The notes under the pieces: generated by a model
Database searches by the model: none
What the model was told of the DNA's origin: nothing
What the model saw: only the letters and a program-made list of their open reading frames with translations
Part shown: piece by piece, positions 40,607-47,778 of the stretch
How the letters are laid out: each line of letters starts with the position of its first letter
How positions within the stretch are numbered: position 1 is the stretch's first letter
IMG/VR virus record: IMGVR_UViG_3300028829_004530
Coordinates: 1-56,907 of that record
Direction: 5' to 3' (one strand)
Source of the DNA: a virus
Length of the DNA stretch: 56,907 nt
Made by a program: the position numbers and the translations under genes

Positions 40607-42246
40607 TGTACGATTTCTTTATACTCTTCTATTATTTCTTGAGCAACATTATCTGCTCTAAATTTATCAATATCATCTGGTACTTGATGTAATTCCTTAC
40701 CTTTGATGTGTCCAGAAGAATCTACATCATAAATCCACCCAGCTTTACCACATAACCAACCTTCGATAGTTGTTCTACCTAATAGAATTCCAGCAGTTTC
40801 ATCACACTTCTGTACAAATTTTTCTACAGACCCACTTGGTCCATGATAAGTAACATGGTCATTATCACCAATTAAATCAGAAGCTAACACACCATTTTCC
40901 TTCCCAACAATCCAAAGTTCTTTTCCGTCAGCCTTAGTTGTTGATATTAAATCTCTAAGAGTTTCTTCACGTAAGTAATCTAAGGTTCCAACAAATAAAA
41001 CAATTGGTTTCTCATTCTTACTTTCAACAACTTTAAAACGCTTATAGTCAATTGGGTTGTAAACCACATCAATCATATCCTCAGCAATCTCGAAGCGTTC
41101 CATTAAAAAGTCTTTAATTTCTGGTCTAATTGCTATGTATTTTTTAATTTGTGGGTTAATGATTGGATGTTCAAGGTCAATAACCTCAGAATGTATTGAA
41201 CAAATAGTATCTGTGTCTGGGTACAACTTTAATAAATGTTCAGTAATTGGTTTATGATTTAAATGTAATACATCAAATTGAACATCTTGAATCTTGTATA
41301 GGTGATTCTTTACTGATTTAACTTGACCGTTAGGTGTGTTAAGTACCCATTCACCATCACCTAATTTGTAGCCTGGTGGTTCTTGAATATTAAATAACTT
41401 AATCCCATGTGCATGTGCCTTTCTAGCTATTGGGTCTCCAAGTGTTGAACACACAGAAACGTCACACCCTTGGCTAACTAATTCCTTAGCTAATTCATAA
41501 ACATATAATTCAGAACCAGTATAATTAGCAAAATTAAGACACCCAATAAGTACCTTTATCTTTTCGTTTTTTCTAAATTCTCTTTTGATGTTGATTGGTA
41601 ATACCTTAGCGAATCTTTCAGCAAATCTCTTTCTATTAACTTCCCACTCATCATTAGTTTCACCAATTGATTGGTGATTAACTTTAAGAAAAGTATGAAC
41701 ACCAACCTTTACACCATCTAGATAGTTTCTAAATGTAAAGTCAATATCATAGAAGTGAAATCCTTCAACTGATTCATCAAAACCATGTTTAATTCTCCCC
41801 TTATGACACGAAAAGAATACACCATCAACAACGATAACTTCTTCTATGTCAGTACCAATGTCAGCACTGTAGGAGTTCAACCAACTTTTACCTTCACTAG
41901 TATGCTTAACTCTACCGTACATTTTCTTACGCTTCTCCCACCACATACCAGTCTCTGCCATGTACTTGGTTCCAGCAACACCAAGAATACCAAACTCTGG
42001 ATTCTTATCATACATCTTAACCAATTTCTTACCCCACTGTTTAGTTTCAACAGTAAGGTCATCATGACAAAATACTACAATATCATATTTGGCTTGTTCT
42101 AAGCCACGATTGTAACATTTAGTTAGTGATTCACCATTATTAATAATTTCAATCACCTCGACGTGCTTATGTAGTCCAGAGGACTTTATAAGGTGTTCCT
42201 TATGTGCTGGATTTGTTTCTCGTGTACAATATACAATACTTACCAT
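40603..42246 (-). CDS. Two-domain glycosyltransferase (GT-A plus GT-B fusion)
   Basis: The first domain (about 1-225) is GT-A: M-V-S-I-V-Y-C-T-R-E, Y-N-R-G-L-E-Q-A-K-Y-D-I-V-V-F and the metal site C-H-D-D-L (60-64). The second (from about 229) is GT-B: V-L-I-G-C-L-N-F-A-N-Y-T-G-S-E-L-Y, V-D-V-V-Y-N-P-I-D-Y-K-R-F and V-L-F-V-G-T-L-D-Y; the E-x7-E region reads T-T-I-E-G-W-L-C-G-K-A. Such bifunctional proteins can add two sugars in sequence. It is the first gene of the tight glycan block, 11 nt from dUTPase. Length 547 fits two intact domains. Confidence 0.85.
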   Translation of the reverse strand: MVSIVYCTRETNPAHKEHLIKSSGLHKHVEVIEIINNGESLTKCYNRGLEQAKYDIVVFCHDDLTVETKQWGKKLVKMYDKNPEFGILGVAGTKYMAETGMWWEKRKKMYGRVKHTSEGKSWLNSYSADIGTDIEEVIVVDGVFFSCHKGRIKHGFDESVEGFHFYDIDFTFRNYLDGVKVGVHTFLKVNHQSIGETNDEWEVNRKRFAERFAKVLPINIKREFRKNEKIKVLIGCLNFANYTGSELYVYELAKELVSQGCDVSVCSTLGDPIARKAHAHGIKLFNIQEPPGYKLGDGEWVLNTPNGQVKSVKNHLYKIQDVQFDVLHLNHKPITEHLLKLYPDTDTICSIHSEVIDLEHPIINPQIKKYIAIRPEIKDFLMERFEIAEDMIDVVYNPIDYKRFKVVESKNEKPIVLFVGTLDYLREETLRDLISTTKADGKELWIVGKENGVLASDLIGDNDHVTYHGPSGSVEKFVQKCDETAGILLGRTTIEGWLCGKAGWIYDVDSSGHIKGKELHQVPDDIDKFRADNVAQEIIEEYKEIVQ

Positions 42247-42257
42247 TTTTAATTTTA

Positions 42258-42830
42258 CTATTTTATACCTGTTGAGCCGAACCCACCAGAACCTCTATCA
42301 GTTTCTTTATTGATGGACTTAACTTTATTTAAGTTAATTATATTTTTAGCCGTAACTGTTGCTATAACCGCTTGTGCTATCCTATCACCATTGGTTATAG
42401 GGAATACTGAACTACCATGATTAATTAGAATAACCTTGATTTCACCAGTATAATCTGAGTCAATTGTGCCTGGAGAATTCAATACTGTAATCCCATACTT
42501 TGCAGCCATACCACTTCTTGGTCTAATCTGAATTTCAAAGTTTTCTGGTAGGTCAAAATAAAGACCTGTTGGGATAACTCTGAATTCATTTGGCTGTATG
42601 TTTGAGTTTTCACTTGCTCTAAGGTCAAACCCAGCAGACCCAGAAGTTTCCCAATCTGGGTCTTGGTTCGTTGATTCATTTACAAATGAAATATCAATCT
42701 TAGGATTTTCAAATTGGAGTATACTATCATCGTTATACTCGTTCATGAAGTCATCGTACGAATACTCCTTAGTTGGGTCCATTGCCTCAGCTAACTTAGC
42801 TTGTGCTTCTTCTGTTGTGAATTGACCCAT
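42258..42830 (-). CDS. dut: dUTPase with N-terminal extension
   Basis: Hydrolyses dUTP to dUMP, keeping uracil out of phage DNA. All five trimeric dUTPase motifs are present: S-A-G-F-D-L-R-A (65-72), R-P-R-S-G-M-A (103-109), G-T-I-D-S-D-Y-T-G-E (121-130), N-G-D-R-I-A-Q (147-153) and R-G-S-G-G-F-G-S-T-G (179-188). Residues 1-40 form an extra acidic helical extension not seen in the basic enzyme. Its start overlaps the HD-like gene by one base. Confident call. Confidence 0.95.
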   Translation of the reverse strand: MGQFTTEEAQAKLAEAMDPTKEYSYDDFMNEYNDDSILQFENPKIDISFVNESTNQDPDWETSGSAGFDLRASENSNIQPNEFRVIPTGLYFDLPENFEIQIRPRSGMAAKYGITVLNSPGTIDSDYTGEIKVILINHGSSVFPITNGDRIAQAVIATVTAKNIINLNKVKSINKETDRGSGGFGSTGIK

Positions 42831-43396
42831 TAAGCGTTCGCCTTTTCTTCTAGAATAGCTAACTCATTTGCTTGTCTAAGAATGACAGCAAGTGATGTAG
42901 AATGCCACTTAGCTTGTTTATCTGAATCATCTTTATCATGGTTGACTATTGCTTGGTACTCATCTTCTGATAGAGAAACACCATTATCCATAGCTATGTG
43001 TGCTGACCTTTCACCTACATGCATAGATACTAATGAATCATTAAATTCATACATTATACCTCTATCATTATGCCATTTAGATTTTAATGGCTTGTAGAGT
43101 CTTGCTTTACCAATTTGGTGGAGTAGACAAACTTTGATTAATGAAACAGTATCCACCTTAAGTGAGTCTGCTAATATTGCATTTAGTGATACAGCGTACT
43201 TAGTAACTAAAAGTGAGTGGGCAATAAGACCACCATTAAAAGCGTTATGTAAGTTAGTTGCTGTAGATGCTGGTGCTGTAATGAAATCTTGACCTAAGTA
43301 TTCCATTAACTCATCAGTCATGAATTCATACTTTTCACCCGTTTTAAAGTATTTTTCTGTGTTTTTTAAAACTTTTTCTTCTGTTAACATATTCAT
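42830..43396 (-). CDS. HD-domain-like protein with altered metal residues
   Basis: The order of motifs follows HD phosphohydrolases: G-G-L-I-A-H-S-L-L-V (first His), C-L-L-H-Q-I-G-K-A (normally H-D-x-G-K), a helix with S-A-H-I-A, and L-R-Q-A-N-E-L-A (normally A-D-x-L). Both metal-binding Asp residues are replaced (Gln and Asn). The protein may have lost hydrolase activity and act as a nucleotide-binding or regulatory protein. It is 188 residues and directly coupled to dUTPase, which points to nucleotide metabolism. Confidence 0.72.
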   Translation of the reverse strand: MNMLTEEKVLKNTEKYFKTGEKYEFMTDELMEYLGQDFITAPASTATNLHNAFNGGLIAHSLLVTKYAVSLNAILADSLKVDTVSLIKVCLLHQIGKARLYKPLKSKWHNDRGIMYEFNDSLVSMHVGERSAHIAMDNGVSLSEDEYQAIVNHDKDDSDKQAKWHSTSLAVILRQANELAILEEKANA

Positions 43397-43400
43397 AGAT

Positions 43401-44186
43401 TTATTTTTTATTTGTTTTTCTTTTTTTAGTACTTACTTTATCAGTTGGTCTTTTAGCTGGTCTCTTTCTAGTTGATTTCTTTTTTGGTTCTTCTTTCACC
43501 AATACTTCTGCTTGATTACCAGACGTAAGGTTAGGTGCATCCATCATTGCATCTTTAATAGATTGAGGTAAAGAATTAGTGTTTTGTGATTCTTTAGATA
43601 TTTTTTCTAAATGTTCTTTAGATATTTTTTCTAAATGTTCTTGGAAAGTTCTTGAGATTGGTTCAGCGTTATCATCTTTACTAAGTGGAATATTGTTTCT
43701 TAATTCCGTCGGTATTTTTACTGGTTTTATTTCTCCACCATCTAATACCATACCTACTCGCTCACCAGTTTCTTCCAAGTATTCTTTAACTTCATTATTC
43801 ATACTTTCTGTAGCGTTTTTACGTGCTTCCTCTTTAAGTTTTTTAATTTCGTCAATGAGTGGTCCTGTTGCCTTCTTTACAGTTCTAGTTTTTAGTACCT
43901 CTTGTCCATTCATCTTGTCTAAGTCATCCATCTTCTTGATAAGCTCAACTGAATGCTTTGCAATATTCTCAAGTGGATTCTTATATTCAATCATTGGATT
44001 TAAAACTGGGTGTGGTGGCATTGAAGGGTTTGCTAACCTGTATACCGATTCCAATCCTTTATCTTCTGTTTGGTCAGTTTTTATTTCTTTTACTAATACT
44101 TCTTCATTAGTTTTTGTACTTGTGTTTACATCTAACAATTCCATAAGGAATCCGAATAGATTTAAAAGTTCTTTATTTTTCGACAT
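43401..44186 (-). CDS. Lys-rich-tailed hypothetical protein, 261 aa
   Basis: No recognised family. The body is helical and charged with a central coiled-coil-like part (L-I-D-E-I-K-K-L-K-E-E-A). E-H-L-E-K-I-S-K occurs twice in a row, from a perfect 24-bp DNA duplication. Further on L-P-Q-S-I-K-D-A-M-M-D-A-P matches a segment of the 206-aa protein encoded at 45643-46263. The last 30 residues are very basic (K-K-K-S-T-R-K-R-P-A-K-R-P). A host-type promoter sits 34 nt upstream, so this and the HD/dUTPase genes may be early genes. Confidence 0.68.
   Translation of the reverse strand: MSKNKELLNLFGFLMELLDVNTSTKTNEEVLVKEIKTDQTEDKGLESVYRLANPSMPPHPVLNPMIEYKNPLENIAKHSVELIKKMDDLDKMNGQEVLKTRTVKKATGPLIDEIKKLKEEARKNATESMNNEVKEYLEETGERVGMVLDGGEIKPVKIPTELRNNIPLSKDDNAEPISRTFQEHLEKISKEHLEKISKESQNTNSLPQSIKDAMMDAPNLTSGNQAEVLVKEEPKKKSTRKRPAKRPTDKVSTKKRKTNKK
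43591..43638. repeat. Perfect 24-bp tandem duplication
   Basis: TCTTTAGATATTTTTTCTAA plus ATGT occurs twice, 43591-43614 and 43615-43638, coding on the minus strand for E-H-L-E-K-I-S-K twice. Perfect identity implies a recent slippage or unequal exchange. Confidence 0.9.
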
Positions 44187-44220
44187 TTATTAATTTTTTT
44201 ATCTCGTCTTAGTTTATTTA

Positions 44221-44251
44221 CAAATATACTATTAATTAAGTTATTATGCAA
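44221..44251 (-). promoter_or_regulatory. Host-type (Bacteroidetes) promoter TTG-N20-TATATTTG
   Basis: On the minus strand TTG (44251-44249), a 20-nt spacer and TATATTTG (44228-44221), followed by TAA as in the copy at 16468. It lies 34 nt before the start at 44186 and is the only promoter-like signal at the head of the HD/dUTPase genes. Confidence 0.7.
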
Positions 44252-45527
44252 TATCTTCTTCTACTGATTCCGCTTTTTTTAATTCCGCTAATGCAGCTTT
44301 ATATAAATCACGTCTATCGCTAGTTACAGCTTCAATACTATACGTATCTTTAACTGTATTGTGTAGGTTTTTTTGAAGTGTTGTAACAAGCTTTGGATTG
44401 TTTATCAAATGTTTGATATACTTGTACCATTGTTTGTGATTCTTAGCTGTATCAACTAATAATGCATTCCCTGTTTCAGTATATCTAGGTTGTTCACGTT
44501 TGGAAGCACCCTTTTCATATGAACCAACTAAATCTATTTGGTATGGTCCATAATTTTGTGCAATAATTGCTTTTTTGTGGAACCCAGCTTCAATAACTTT
44601 TAATTGACTCTTAACCTTATTGAATGTGTGTTCTTCAATTGGTGCCAATGATACGTCAAATAAGTTGTAATTAGATGCATAAGTAGAGATAGGTTTTGTC
44701 CAAACTCTTCTGTAAGCTTCGTTTTCAACACCATCAAATTCATCCTTATTAAATGTTAACAAGTAATTCTTATATTCTTCTGATACAGACTTATAACCGT
44801 TGGTGAATATTTGTTCATAACGGTACCACACGCTTTCTTTTGGTTTGATTGGTCTTTGAGTTTGTTTTCCATTCTCATCAATCATTGTTACACTACCTCT
44901 AAGGTCAAAACCACATAATACAAATTGTACTTTATCAATAAGACCATCATTGGTTAATGATGCAACAACACCCTTAAGAATTTCTAAATCCTTTTCGTGA
45001 GAAGAACCACCTAACCAACCAATTCTAAGTCTTTCAGACTTCTCTGGTTTAGGTGTATATTGTTTTTCTGTTGGGTCTATTGCGTTTGGTAGGATAAAGA
45101 TATTATCCTTTCCAGTAATATCTTTTAATACATCTTTAAAGATTGGTGTAGTGGTAATAACGTTCTCAGCTGTTTTTAAATTATTTAGAATTTTCTTATC
45201 AATTTGATTATTCTTAATAATTAAGTATGCTGGGTGGTGTGGACCTGGTGCCCAATGGTCATCAATATCCATAAATGTTAAAATACCTAATTTCTTACAA
45301 CGCTCAATAACTTCTTGATGTTTTTCAAAAGGTCCGAGTGAACGGTGGTAGTGAATTATATCATATTGACTTAACCACTTATCATTATCAATCTGTGGTT
45401 CATATTCAATATCTACGTGAAATTCTTTTGGATACATTGTTTCCAATGTTATGTGTGGCTTCGTACTTCTAAAGTATGATACGCCAGTTCTGTCACTTGG
45501 TACAACTAAAACTTTAATTTTGCTCAT
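44244..45527 (-). CDS. GT-B glycosyltransferase, 427 aa
   Basis: A group-1-type glycosyltransferase: N-terminal V-L-V-V-P-S-D-R-T-G-V-S-Y-F-R, middle V-I-T-T-T-P-I-F and F-I-L-P-N-A-I-D-P, then R-I-G-W-L-G-G-S-S-H-E-K-D-L at the donor domain and L-K-V-I-E-A-G-F-H-K-K-A-I-I near the C-terminus (E-x7-E-like). An insertion (about 220-275) is specific to this protein. It is separated from the main glycan block by four genes, and its stop region overlaps the host-type promoter of the next unit. Confidence 0.83.
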   Translation of the reverse strand: MSKIKVLVVPSDRTGVSYFRSTKPHITLETMYPKEFHVDIEYEPQIDNDKWLSQYDIIHYHRSLGPFEKHQEVIERCKKLGILTFMDIDDHWAPGPHHPAYLIIKNNQIDKKILNNLKTAENVITTTPIFKDVLKDITGKDNIFILPNAIDPTEKQYTPKPEKSERLRIGWLGGSSHEKDLEILKGVVASLTNDGLIDKVQFVLCGFDLRGSVTMIDENGKQTQRPIKPKESVWYRYEQIFTNGYKSVSEEYKNYLLTFNKDEFDGVENEAYRRVWTKPISTYASNYNLFDVSLAPIEEHTFNKVKSQLKVIEAGFHKKAIIAQNYGPYQIDLVGSYEKGASKREQPRYTETGNALLVDTAKNHKQWYKYIKHLINNPKLVTTLQKNLHNTVKDTYSIEAVTSDRRDLYKAALAELKKAESVEEDIA

Positions 45528-45579
45528 ATTCGATTTATATTTTTTATAATAATAACGATTCTGAACTAATTGTAAATGG

Positions 45580-45615
45580 AAAAAGGGGAAAACAATTAAG
45601 TAATCCCCTTTTTTT
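45580..45615 (-). terminator. Bidirectional-looking terminator
   Basis: AAAAAGGGGA (45580-45589) pairs with TCCCCTTTTT (45604-45613) around a 14-nt loop, with T runs on both strands. It most likely ends the minus-strand unit that stops at 45643; the glycosyltransferase at 45527 starts downstream of it. Confidence 0.75.
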
Positions 45616-45642
45616 ATATATTTTTTATATATTTTTTTTTAT

Positions 45643-46263
45643 TTAGACGTTCTTCTTTTTCTTGATACCAACCTTACCTTCTTTGATAAGTGTATTAAGT
45701 GTCTTTTTAATTACATCTTCACTTAAGTTCTCAACAAATGTTTTTGTCATGAACTCTAATAACATATCATTCATCATTGCTTTTAATCCAGATTCAGATA
45801 CAGTAAATGTACCATTAGGATTTGCACCCATTGGTTGTTGATATTGTTGTTGTTGTTGTTGTTGTTGTTGTGGATTAGTTTGTGGTGTTGTAGGATATTG
45901 CTTCGCACTAACTAATGGTTTCCCAACAGGTTGTTCTTGAACATCTTCTAATGAAAATGTGTGGTTATGGTTAGCCATTTGTGGAATTGGAGTTGTCATC
46001 ATAGCTTCTTTGATTGCCGATGGCATATTTGAAGTCTCCATATTCTTATACATTGGTTGGTTAGCTTGAACTTGTGGTGCAACAGCATTCTGTGGTCTTG
46101 TAATACCCTCAGCCATCATTTCTTGAACACCATTTTCGGTAAGTGCTCTTCCATCAACATTTCCAGTAGAATAGTCTCCACTTTCAACTTTATTCATTAT
46201 TTGTTTAGCCCCACCAAGGATACCCTTAAGTCTGTTTACGTCAATTGGTTGTGGTATTTCCAT
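45643..46263 (-). CDS. Hypothetical protein with polyglutamine tract, 206 aa
   Basis: No recognised family. The first 100 residues are Met/Pro/Asn-rich and apparently flexible, with N-M-P-S-A-I-K-E-A-M-M-T-T-P, a segment also found in the 261-aa protein at 43401-44186. A tract of nine Gln, all coded CAA, follows. The C-terminal 60 residues are a helical domain (G-L-K-A-M-M-N-D-M-L-L-E-F) ending in K-K-K-K-N-V. It follows the EP-repeat gene by 2 nt and is in the putative internal-head protein block. Confidence 0.68.
   Translation of the reverse strand: MEIPQPIDVNRLKGILGGAKQIMNKVESGDYSTGNVDGRALTENGVQEMMAEGITRPQNAVAPQVQANQPMYKNMETSNMPSAIKEAMMTTPIPQMANHNHTFSLEDVQEQPVGKPLVSAKQYPTTPQTNPQQQQQQQQQYQQPMGANPNGTFTVSESGLKAMMNDMLLEFMTKTFVENLSEDVIKKTLNTLIKEGKVGIKKKKNV
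45844..45870. repeat. (TTG)9 trinucleotide microsatellite
   Basis: Nine uninterrupted TTG units, read as CAA (Gln) on the minus strand. Pure triplet runs are prone to in-frame length change by slippage. Confidence 0.95.
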
Positions 46264-46265
46264 AG

Positions 46266-46988
46266 TTAAAAATCTTTTATTTCATCATTATATTCGTCAT
46301 CTTCAATGTCCTCTTCTTCGTAGTCATTGTCTATGTCGTTTGTTATACTTGACCCAAATTCTGTTGGCTCGTCAATCGGTTCTTCAATTGGTCTTTCAAT
46401 TGGTTCATCCATTGGCTCATCTACTGGTTTCTCAGTAGGCTCAATAGCAGTTGGTTCAGCGTTATCGTATCTATAAGTATTGTCAATATTCCTATTGTTC
46501 GAATCAATACTGTCATTTCCTGTTTCTTTGTTATCAAAGTTAACAACTTTCACATCACCAACCATTGATTCATCACCAAGCATATTAGTTTTCTGACCAG
46601 CAATTTCAATTGGTTCCCAATACTTAAGATTGGTTGGTTCCCAATGTGTAATTCTATCAGTTCTAAATAATTTCCATCCAGATGAATTGTTTGGTTGTCT
46701 AAGACTATCACCATATACTTGATAGGCTCTTATTACCTCACGACCCCCATTTTTAAGGTTACCTAAAGCATGTACAACGATGTTTCTCCATCCTTTACCT
46801 TCTCTAGTTACATTTCCGAATTTATCTTTTTTATCATCACCATCGTAATGAATTCTAATTCTCCTAATAAACTTTTGTCCATTTCTAGCGTACTCACCAT
46901 CAATGGTATCAATAATTTGTTGTGTACCTACACCTTCCGTTATTAACCCTTCTAATATAATATCTTCATATATATTGTAAAGTTTCAT
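46266..46988 (-). CDS. WYL-like protein with leader and EP-rich tail, 240 aa
   Basis: The N-terminus M-K-L-Y-N-I-Y-E-D-I-I-L-E-G resembles the T4 capsid-targeting leader (M-K-T-Y-Q-E-F-I-x-E) and is followed by L-I-T-E-G, so cleavage after Glu13 or Glu18 is plausible. Residues about 25-125 look like a WYL-type small beta domain with R-E-V-I-R-A-Y-Q-V-Y and G-W-K-L-F-R-T-D-R-I. The C-terminus is a Pro/Glu repeat (D-E-P-M-D-E-P-I-E-R-P-I-E-E-P) and an acidic tail. This looks like an internal head or virion protein; WYL domains otherwise bind nucleic acid or nucleotides. Confidence 0.68.
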   Translation of the reverse strand: MKLYNIYEDIILEGLITEGVGTQQIIDTIDGEYARNGQKFIRRIRIHYDGDDKKDKFGNVTREGKGWRNIVVHALGNLKNGGREVIRAYQVYGDSLRQPNNSSGWKLFRTDRITHWEPTNLKYWEPIEIAGQKTNMLGDESMVGDVKVVNFDNKETGNDSIDSNNRNIDNTYRYDNAEPTAIEPTEKPVDEPMDEPIERPIEEPIDEPTEFGSSITNDIDNDYEEEDIEDDEYNDEIKDF

Positions 46989-47001
46989 TAAGTTTTATTT
47001 T

Positions 47002-47328
47002 TTAATGGAATGAGAATTGTCCTTCGTTTGCTGATGTGTCTGGGTGTTGATATTGGTTATCATTATCAAACTCATTCTTTGCCACATTTTGAATCCTACC
47101 AGACCCAACAGCGTTAGATGCTCCATTGATATCAATAGAACCACCACCATTATATGTATCTAAGAAAACCCCTGTACCTTTACCAGCAACTGGTGTTGTT
47201 TGGTCGGATAATGCTCTTGTATGTGTTGCACTGTAGTTGTGTCCATCATCAGAATCGTTATACGTGTTAACTGGTAGAAGTGTGTTTCTTGCTGCAATAG
47301 CCGCTTGTTCTAATTTGTTACTTGCCAT
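47002..47328 (-). CDS. Hypothetical virion-type protein, 108 aa
   Basis: N-terminal helix (K-L-E-Q-A-A-I-A-A-R-N-T-L) followed by a Gly/Asp/Asn/Ser-rich stretch with no obvious fold. Such composition is typical of phage structural or internal proteins. It lies two bases from the next gene and 13 nt from the WYL-like gene. I do not recognise the family. Confidence 0.62.
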   Translation of the reverse strand: MASNKLEQAAIAARNTLLPVNTYNDSDDGHNYSATHTRALSDQTTPVAGKGTGVFLDTYNGGGSIDINGASNAVGSGRIQNVAKNEFDNDNQYQHPDTSANEGQFSFH

Positions 47329-47330
47329 AA

Positions 47331-47777
47331 TTATATTTTTTGTTTTTTGTTATTCATATACTCTATTAAATACTTCGTAGCCTCAATTTCTTTATCAATT
47401 GATTCATAAGTATTACTCCCTTCTAATTCTCTAGTACCACCTTTTATCTTAGGCATTCTAACTCTAGTTGGGTCTGCATTATCATTATCCTTCTCGTGAG
47501 TGTTCTTGAAAGCGTTACCACCTTTCTTTTCACCTTGACCATCAGTATTCATGATAATTCTCTTTTTGGTATCGTCTGCCTTGATATCATCACCCAATGT
47601 TTTCTCTATCCATTTTAGTGTTTTCAAATCAACATCACTATTTGATTGCTTGTTAGATAATTCAGATTTGACCTTTTTCATGTATTCAGTCGTAGCTGTA
47701 TCATTACCACCAAAATAAGATTTTATATTCTCATCAAAGATTGGGTATACATTTCTTTCTATAGCTTTATTTGGCAT
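47331..47777 (-). CDS. Hypothetical protein, 148 aa
   Basis: Charged, hydrophilic protein: helical N-terminus (Y-M-K-K-V-K-S-E-L-S-N-K) and K-W-I-E-K-T-L-G-D-D, then a flexible Lys/Asp/Asn-rich part and a short C-terminal helix (T-K-Y-L-I-E-Y-M-N-N-K-K-Q). Unknown family. It starts one base after its upstream neighbour ends, in the same late unit. Confidence 0.62.
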   Translation of the reverse strand: MPNKAIERNVYPIFDENIKSYFGGNDTATTEYMKKVKSELSNKQSNSDVDLKTLKWIEKTLGDDIKADDTKKRIIMNTDGQGEKKGGNAFKNTHEKDNDNADPTRVRMPKIKGGTRELEGSNTYESIDKEIEATKYLIEYMNNKKQKI

Positions 47778-47778
47778 A

